Positions 58,822-64,000 of a stretch of DNA of 64,000 bases are shown here, piece by piece (within the stretch, counting starts at the first letter, position 1; every line of letters starts with the position of its first letter). Below the pieces are notes generated by a model, which was given only the letters and a program-made list of their open reading frames with translations, was not told the origin of the DNA and searched no databases. The translations under genes were made by a program, and so were the position numbers. Location of the stretch: contig NC_084489.1 of NCBI RefSeq assembly GCF_030035675.1, positions 38,198,340 through 38,262,339 of the forward strand. The letters are read 5' to 3'. Origin of the DNA: Rhineura floridana (lineage: Eukaryota; Chordata; Lepidosauria; Squamata; Rhineuridae).

Positions 58822-59422
58822 ATGTCAGCCAGAAAGGGCTATCTGCTCTCTTCGCCAAATTATTCCACGGCAATGGCATGCTCGGAGAGCCCCGCTGCAA
58901 ACTCTTTTTTGGTGGACTCCTTGATCAGTTCAGCCTCAAGCAGAGGGGAAGGAGGAGGAGGAGGAGGAGGGGGGGGCGGAATTGGAGGCGGCGGCGGCGG
59001 CTACTATCCCAACAACAGTGGTGTCCTGCCACAGGCATCCGATCTGTCCTATGGCTTGCAAAGCTACGGCCTTTTCCCAGTCCTGAGCAAACGCAATGAA
59101 GGCCCTTCTCAAGGCATGGTCCCTGCTTCTCATGCCTACATGTCAGGGATGGAAGTCTGGCTAGATCCCCCAAGGTCTTTCCGCCTGGAAGACCCCGAAA
59201 GCCCGCAGGCTACCTCCTGCTCTTTTGCTCCGAATATCAAAGAGGAGAGCTCCTACTGCCTCTATGACTCCGACAAGGGCCCCAAGGAGGGGACGGCCAC
59301 CGACTTGTCGCCTTTCCCAAGGTTGAGCACAGAGGTCTGCTCCATGAGCAACGTGTCAGTCACCGGAGTGCCTGTCCCAGGCTACTTCCGCTTGTCTCAA
59401 GCCTACGGCACCACCAAGAGCA

Positions 59423-59455
<33 letters not shown>

Positions 59456-59746
59456 ATGGAAGCGGCTACGACAACAGCAACCATCATTACCAGCAGCAGC
59501 ACCATCCGGGGCAAATGGTTGTTCCTTCCCAGTTCTCCCCGCAGCCTCAAGTGAGCTTTGAGACTCCGGCAGTCCCACCATCAGATCCGGGAAGAAAAGA
59601 CAGCGAAGATCCCTCCCCACCCAGCACCTTGGCCTGTGTCGTTGTCCAAAGTGGAGAGGAAGAAGGGCAGGGTTCCTCTTCGGCCGCAGAACTTTCCCCT
59701 GCTCCTTCAGACAGCAGCAAGCCCTCTCCAGAGAAGGAAACTCTAG
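58822..59746 (+). CDS. Hoxa10: Hoxa10 exon 1 (residues 1-309, N-terminal region)
   Basis: Starts MSARKGYLLSSPNYSTAMAC and continues SESPAANSFLVDSLISS, as in human HOXA10. Later family blocks are SDLSYGLQSYGLFP, ATSCSFAPNIKEESSYCLYD, GVPVPGYFRLSQAYGT, STLACVV and SSSAAELSPAPSDSSKPSPE. HOXA10 is a nuclear regulator of posterior trunk, limb and reproductive tract identity. A glycine-rich tract lies near residues 44-60 and a 10-serine tract near 197-206, encoded mostly by AGC, so both may vary in length. It lacks the long proline-rich tracts of the human protein: 399 residues against 410. The exon ends CTAG/GTAAGC after one base of a Gly codon. An unspliced reading would stop 19 codons later. Confidence 0.97.
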
Positions 59747-61386
59747 GTAAGCAAAACACGCACCCCCACAAAACCAGAAGGGAGGAAGAGGCCGTCCAGA
59801 ACTGAAAGCCATTCGCCGGCCAAAATGATTTTTCCAGCGCTAGCCCGCAATGGAGGCAGGCTTAGCTTAACCAGCTGAGCAGCCGTTCATATTTGGGCGC
59901 TGGGACGCAGTAAAGCAAAATTATTGATATCCATCCTTTCGAGTTTATGGGCCTTAAAAAAACCGACCTAGCGCAAAATGCTAAGGCACAAGCACAGAGC
60001 TTTAAAAAAAGAAAGAGAGAAAGAAAGAAAGGCTGTCCTTCCTCGCCTAAAGTGAGGCAGAGGTGCCTGAAGAGATAACATAGATGTTTGTAAAGCGTCC
60101 AAAGTAAGCAAGAGGCCGGCGCCAATAAATAACCCATTAACAGGCTAAGTTCTAGTTTACGATCCTGGATGCCTTCTTTTTTCAGCAGCTGCGTAGAAAT
60201 TCTCCTTCTATGAAGTACTATCAAATTAGGCTGCTGGAGATTGCAGTGCGAACACTCTGCAGCGCTTAACAAGGCTTCTGTGTTGAAATATACTCAGGGT
60301 CTTTAGAATGAATGGGAGCTGTATAAGAATGCCTGTTTAGGGCTCATTCATTCATCTCAATGGGGCTTTTGCAGGAGAACTTCCCGCTGCATTGTGCCCT
60401 TAAAGGAAAATAAAATACAATCGGAAACTCCTCAGGGTGGACTGTTTAGTTATTGTTTTTCTCATAATTCTTAAATAGAACAGAGTGAAGCATGTTATGC
60501 GTTGTGTATATGTTGTGTGTGAGTTCATACAAGGCACACACAAACAAATCTACATATCTGTATCTATCTGTATCAACATCTATATCATATCTATACATAG
60601 AGAGAGAGAGAGAGAGTTGGGATTTTTTCCTATCTCGAACTATACATACATATGAATATAAAGAGAAATACGTATGCACGTTTTTAAATATGTGCATCAT
60701 AAGTGCGTGCATGTGGAACCATCCACCCTACTAAATTGCCAAATAGGTTTAAATATAATGTCTCTAATGACAATGGAAACGTACAGTCTGCTCCTGTGCA
60801 TTTTTATTTGTCCAAATGAATTAAACTGGTCTGATTCTCGCTGCAATCCCCATACCTGGGCGTAAGCCACATTGAACACAATAGAACTTACTTCTGAGCA
60901 AACATGCAAAAGGTTGTACATATGGGATTGCAACCCTTCTTGGCTAGAAGGTTTGGGTACAACAATTTTGAAAAGGACGAAAAACTACAGCAATTTTAGA
61001 TCAAGTATTTCAGCATTTTCAAGTACAGTAATCTGCCTTTTTGTCTTGAAACAAGCGTTTTGAGAACAAATGGTCAAAATTAAAGCAGTCCTGTAGGACG
61101 CCACTGCCAAAGGCATTTGTATGCATCGGTGTCAACTACAAAAGCGGCTGGCTGTCTCCGAGAAGCGAGACGGAGCAAAGTCAGTGGGTTGCAATGCCCT
61201 TTCTCACTGTCCTTTGGACGCTACAGTTTAACAGGGACCCGGACAGGGACCCTAAAGGAAGGATATAATGCTCCATAGAGAAGACCTCAAATTTAAATTC
61301 CATAGTAAGTACTGAGGCGTCCTTCCCTCCTTCCCTCCCTGCCTCCCTTTGGTAACAATCCCTTTTTCTTACTTTCTCAAAACTAG
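59747..61386 (+). other. Hoxa10: Hoxa10 intron
   Basis: A 1640 bp intron with donor GTAAGC and acceptor TTTCTCAAAACTAG. It holds a TATC/GATA-type simple repeat with a GA run (60556-60617), a weak palindromic remnant (60340-60370) and a family A repeat (60840-60937). In mammals an internal promoter gives a short homeodomain-only HOXA10 transcript; no direct sign of it was found. Confidence 0.8.
60840..60937 (+). repeat. Family A palindromic repeat in the Hoxa10 intron
   Basis: Reads GCTGCAATCCCCATACCTGG, GCGTAAGCCACATTGAACAC, AATAGAACTTACTTCTGAGC, AAACATGC and GGGATTGCAACCC. Both ends are intact (GCAATCC / GGATTGC-like). It lies about 450 bp before the splice acceptor. Confidence 0.65.
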
Positions 61387-61661
61387 GCAATTCCAAAGGA
61401 GAGAATGCAGCCAACTGGCTCACCGCAAAAAGTGGCAGGAAGAAACGGTGCCCTTATACCAAGCACCAAACTCTCGAGCTGGAAAAGGAGTTTCTGTTCA
61501 ATATGTACCTGACTCGTGAGCGTCGCCTAGAGATCAGCCGCACAGTCCACCTAACAGACAGACAAGTCAAAATCTGGTTTCAGAACCGCAGAATGAAACT
61601 GAAGAAAATGAACAGAGAAAATAGAATCCGAGAGCTCACAGCCAACTTTAATTTCTCCTGA
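61387..61661 (+). CDS. Hoxa10: Hoxa10 exon 2 (PBX-contact motif and homeodomain)
   Basis: Begins GC, completing Gly309, then [16 protein letters not shown]; the Trp in ANWL is the short PBX-interaction motif of group 9/10 proteins. The homeodomain spans residues about 325-384: [40 protein letters not shown] and [14 protein letters not shown], with Gln50, Asn51 and Arg53 present. The C terminus [16 protein letters not shown] and TGA at 61659 match human. One visible substitution is Thr for Ser in ISRTVHLT. This exon alone encodes what mammals make as the short isoform. Confidence 0.98.
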
Positions 61662-62862
61662 TGAACCTAGACACGTATCTTTATGGTTTAAACGGCTAGT
61701 ACGATTCTCTCCCTCACCCACCGACCTGTCTCACCCCCAACTCCTAAGCCTTCAGCTGCTCGCACCTGTATGGGTTTGAACTTTGCAATTACGTTCTCAG
61801 TCTCTCCATTGCCTCTCTGTAATTGATTTTGTTGGGATGAAGCCATACTTGATGCACACTACCCTATGCCTTCTGCTGGCCTTATTGCATTCTCGGTTCT
61901 GGAAAAGTCTGACGCTAAGAAAGAGGATTCCAGAACCCAGGATGGCTGTTCTCTCTCCCTCCCCATCTCTCTCCCCCCCCCACATTCCCTTTTCAAAAAA
62001 TTGAGACAAACCTAACTGAAGGCACATTGCGTTCTCTGCACCCCACACTCCCAGAATGATAGCTGGTGTTCGGGACCTGGGTTGAGGAGTCGTTTTGAAT
62101 CATTAAAATCTGGCCACACCCTGCTTAATAGGCAACGTACTTCACTGTGCAGCCGATCCAAAGAAGATCAGGCTATAATATGGTGTAAGGAACCAAGGCT
62201 GTGCGCCTATTGTTTTGTTTGGTCGTCACCCCCCTTAAAAATGTTGAATGTTACAGCTTTGAAAACGGCCACGAAAATGAGACCTCTTTTGTCCTTTCAG
62301 AAATAGTAAAGGCTTTGTGTTTCTTTATTGGATAAATTCTTACACTTTCTGGTTGTAGGTAATGCCTTGAGGTAGTTCTTGCTTTGGATACCTTTGGGTT
62401 ACCTCTAGTAACGCTTGTCAAGCACATGGAAAGATAGAAACAAATAAATCTCTCTACTTTGGGGAGGAAAAAGTGTGTTATTCTATGTATATGGGATCCC
62501 CAGAAGGATTTCCCTGGCTCTGGGAGACAGCAAGGGAGAGAAGATTCCCGTGTTCCCTTGATACTGTGAAGATACATGCGCTGAAAAGGTTGAGCGTGTA
62601 GTGCAAAGAGAAGAAATTTTAAAAAATATATGAATACAGATATGTATAAATGTCTATTAATATTAATATTATTGATATTATTAAAATGCCGATACTGTTG
62701 GAAGCAAAGCATCCTGTAGCGCTATGCTAAATGTTAGTTCTAGTCCGGTCTGGTCCTTAGCTTCAAGCCGAATACATGAATAATTGTAATGCTGCTGTGC
62801 GTGAAAGTAAAACAAAACAGGACAAAATGGAGACTCTGTTTACGTTCTCTTGGAAGAATAAA
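61662..62862 (+). terminator. Hoxa10: Hoxa10 3' UTR, candidate polyadenylation signal
   Basis: AATAAA at 62857-62862 in AAGAATAAAAGACATGG is the best candidate, about 1.2 kb after the stop, with a TTTTTT/GTTTGTGACTGTTT downstream region. The assignment is tentative. No other gene lies in this stretch. Confidence 0.4.
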
Positions 62863-64000
62863 AGACATGGAGTGAATCCACCTTTTTTAAAAAAAGAAAA
62901 AACCTCGTTTGTGACTGTTTATTCTCAGGGTCCTACTTTTAGATCTCCAAGAACTTTTACAACAGGAATAGTTTGCCTGAGCCCCCTGCAATTACTTTAG
63001 GAATCTATTTAAATATTACCTAGACGGTCGTAATTTGTCTGGGCCATATAGCAGTGGTGCTGTAAGGTTTGTCGGCTTTTGTTCAGTTTTATGACTTGCT
63101 GGTATATCTGGATTGTTGCTGTCTTGGAGGAGTGGTTTTAGCTGACGGTGGAGCTGCAAAGGCAGAGAAAGCCAACAGCTATTTTATTTTAAGTCTACAG
63201 GGCTGGGCTTCTTCTTCTTCGTAGTCATTTATTATTATTATTATTATTATTATTAATCTCGCTTTTGAATCCAGGAAGACCCACTATATAAACTCTCCCG
63301 CTAGACGTGCTGAGCTATTTGCAACTCCAAAGGACAACCTAGGTGGCTCAAAAAGCACTCTGGAAAGGTGAGCACGTGGGAACGAGGGTCTTGAGCCTTG
63401 TTCTCCGGCTTGACCAGCTTCTCCGCCATGTTTGTCCATCCCCCAACCCGCCTGCTTGCGGGTGTGCTTAGGCAGAACATGCTGGCTTGAGGTTCTGTAT
63501 CGCTGCGTGTTGGCCAGCTCAAGCATCTAGACAAAGGCAAATAGGGTGGGAAGGGTAGAGAGAGAGACAGACAGACAGACAGAGATGGGCGGGGAGGTGA
63601 TGATGGGAGCTTGGGTGGGCTATATAGCCCCTTCTTCTTCTAGACAGAAATAGACTTTGAATCGGTGCATCTTCATAGTCTGTGTCTATTTAGGAGGGAG
63701 GCTTATCTCTCGCGGCCTGTCTTGCCCCGCCTCCCCCCTTTTAAGTTGCATTAATTTTTGCAAGAACGATGTACACAAAAGAGTTCCGGGGGGGGGACCT
63801 TTAAAGAAAAAGAAGATAATCAGAAACCAAAGACTACGGGAAATTTGTAGACCGAGATGGCGTCTGTGGTGGAGGAGGGAGAGGGCGACGGCAGTGAGGG
63901 AGTCGTGTGGCTGTTTGATTATTTGTCTCCATGTCCCCCCCCCACACTTTCTTTTTTGGTTGTTGTTCTGTTTAGGGTATCCTATCTATACGAACCTGAT
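62863..64000. other. Hoxa10 3' flank towards Hoxa9
   Basis: No coding sequence. It contains an ATT triplet run (63230-63254), the perfect palindrome GGGCTATATAGCCC (63617-63630) and an AGAC run (63567-63582). The mir-196b gene that lies between Hoxa10 and Hoxa9 in vertebrates was looked for (mature TAGGTAGTTTCCTGTTGTTG) and is not present, so it should lie beyond the right edge. Confidence 0.5.
63230..63254. repeat. (ATT)8 microsatellite
   Basis: Uninterrupted TTA/ATT triplets in the Hoxa10 3' flank. Confidence 0.9.

Noticed and set aside
62355-62380. GAGGTAGTTCTTGC, partly like mature miR-196 (TAGGTAGTTTCC)
   Set aside because: The match breaks inside the seed region and no hairpin with a complementary arm was seen; not mir-196b.

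Overview
The window is the posterior (5') part of a HoxA cluster from a reptile, most probably a squamate (lizard or snake). Three two-exon homeobox genes lie on the + strand in canonical order: Hoxa13 (exons 24919-25633 and 27217-27461), Hoxa11 (45242-45995 and 47701-47933) and Hoxa10 (58822-59746 and 61387-61661). Joined across consensus splice sites they predict proteins of 319, 328 and 399 residues, each with a complete C-terminal Abd-B-class homeodomain. The squamate call rests on the interspersed repeats (tRNA-derived SINEs with L2-like tails, an L2-clade LINE, solo LTRs and many ~90 bp palindromic repeats), on intergenic distances that look longer than the mammalian ones I remember, and on the coding sequences being close to, but not, mammalian.

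Layout. Positions 1-15500 (upstream of Hoxa13, on the side where Evx1 is expected but not reached) are rich in mobile elements: five LTR copies, three SINE types, a truncated L2 LINE, another LINE fragment and a nested SINE/SINE/LTR composite. From about 15.5 kb to the end, long elements almost disappear; only short palindromic repeats, LINE tails, one unassigned repeat and microsatellites remain. The Hoxa13-Hoxa11 interval (27.5-45.2 kb) holds a CTCF-like site, a 130 bp TTTC microsatellite and two CpG-richer non-coding stretches. The Hoxa11-Hoxa10 interval (47.9-58.8 kb) holds a long Hoxa11 3' UTR with a miR-181 seed match, a GT/GA microsatellite, a strong CTCF-like site and, just 5' of Hoxa10, a tandem-plus-inverted repeat around ATCGATTACACA that can fold into an 18 bp hairpin. 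The last 2.3 kb is Hoxa10 3' UTR and flank; neither mir-196b nor Hoxa9 is reached.

Function. The three genes encode nuclear transcription factors that pattern the posterior trunk, autopod (Hoxa13), zeugopod (Hoxa11) and urogenital tract (Hoxa10, Hoxa11, Hoxa13). In tetrapods HOX13 proteins restrict Hoxa11 from the digit domain through an enhancer in the Hoxa11 exon 1/intron region; two TCRTAAA-type HOX13 motifs lie just 3' of exon 1 here. The most unusual observations are that each of the three Hox introns carries one same-orientation copy of the ~90 bp palindromic repeat, and that a perfect inverted repeat lies about 170-220 bp 5' of the Hoxa10 start codon. No protein-coding gene besides the three Hox genes and mobile-element fragments could be supported.
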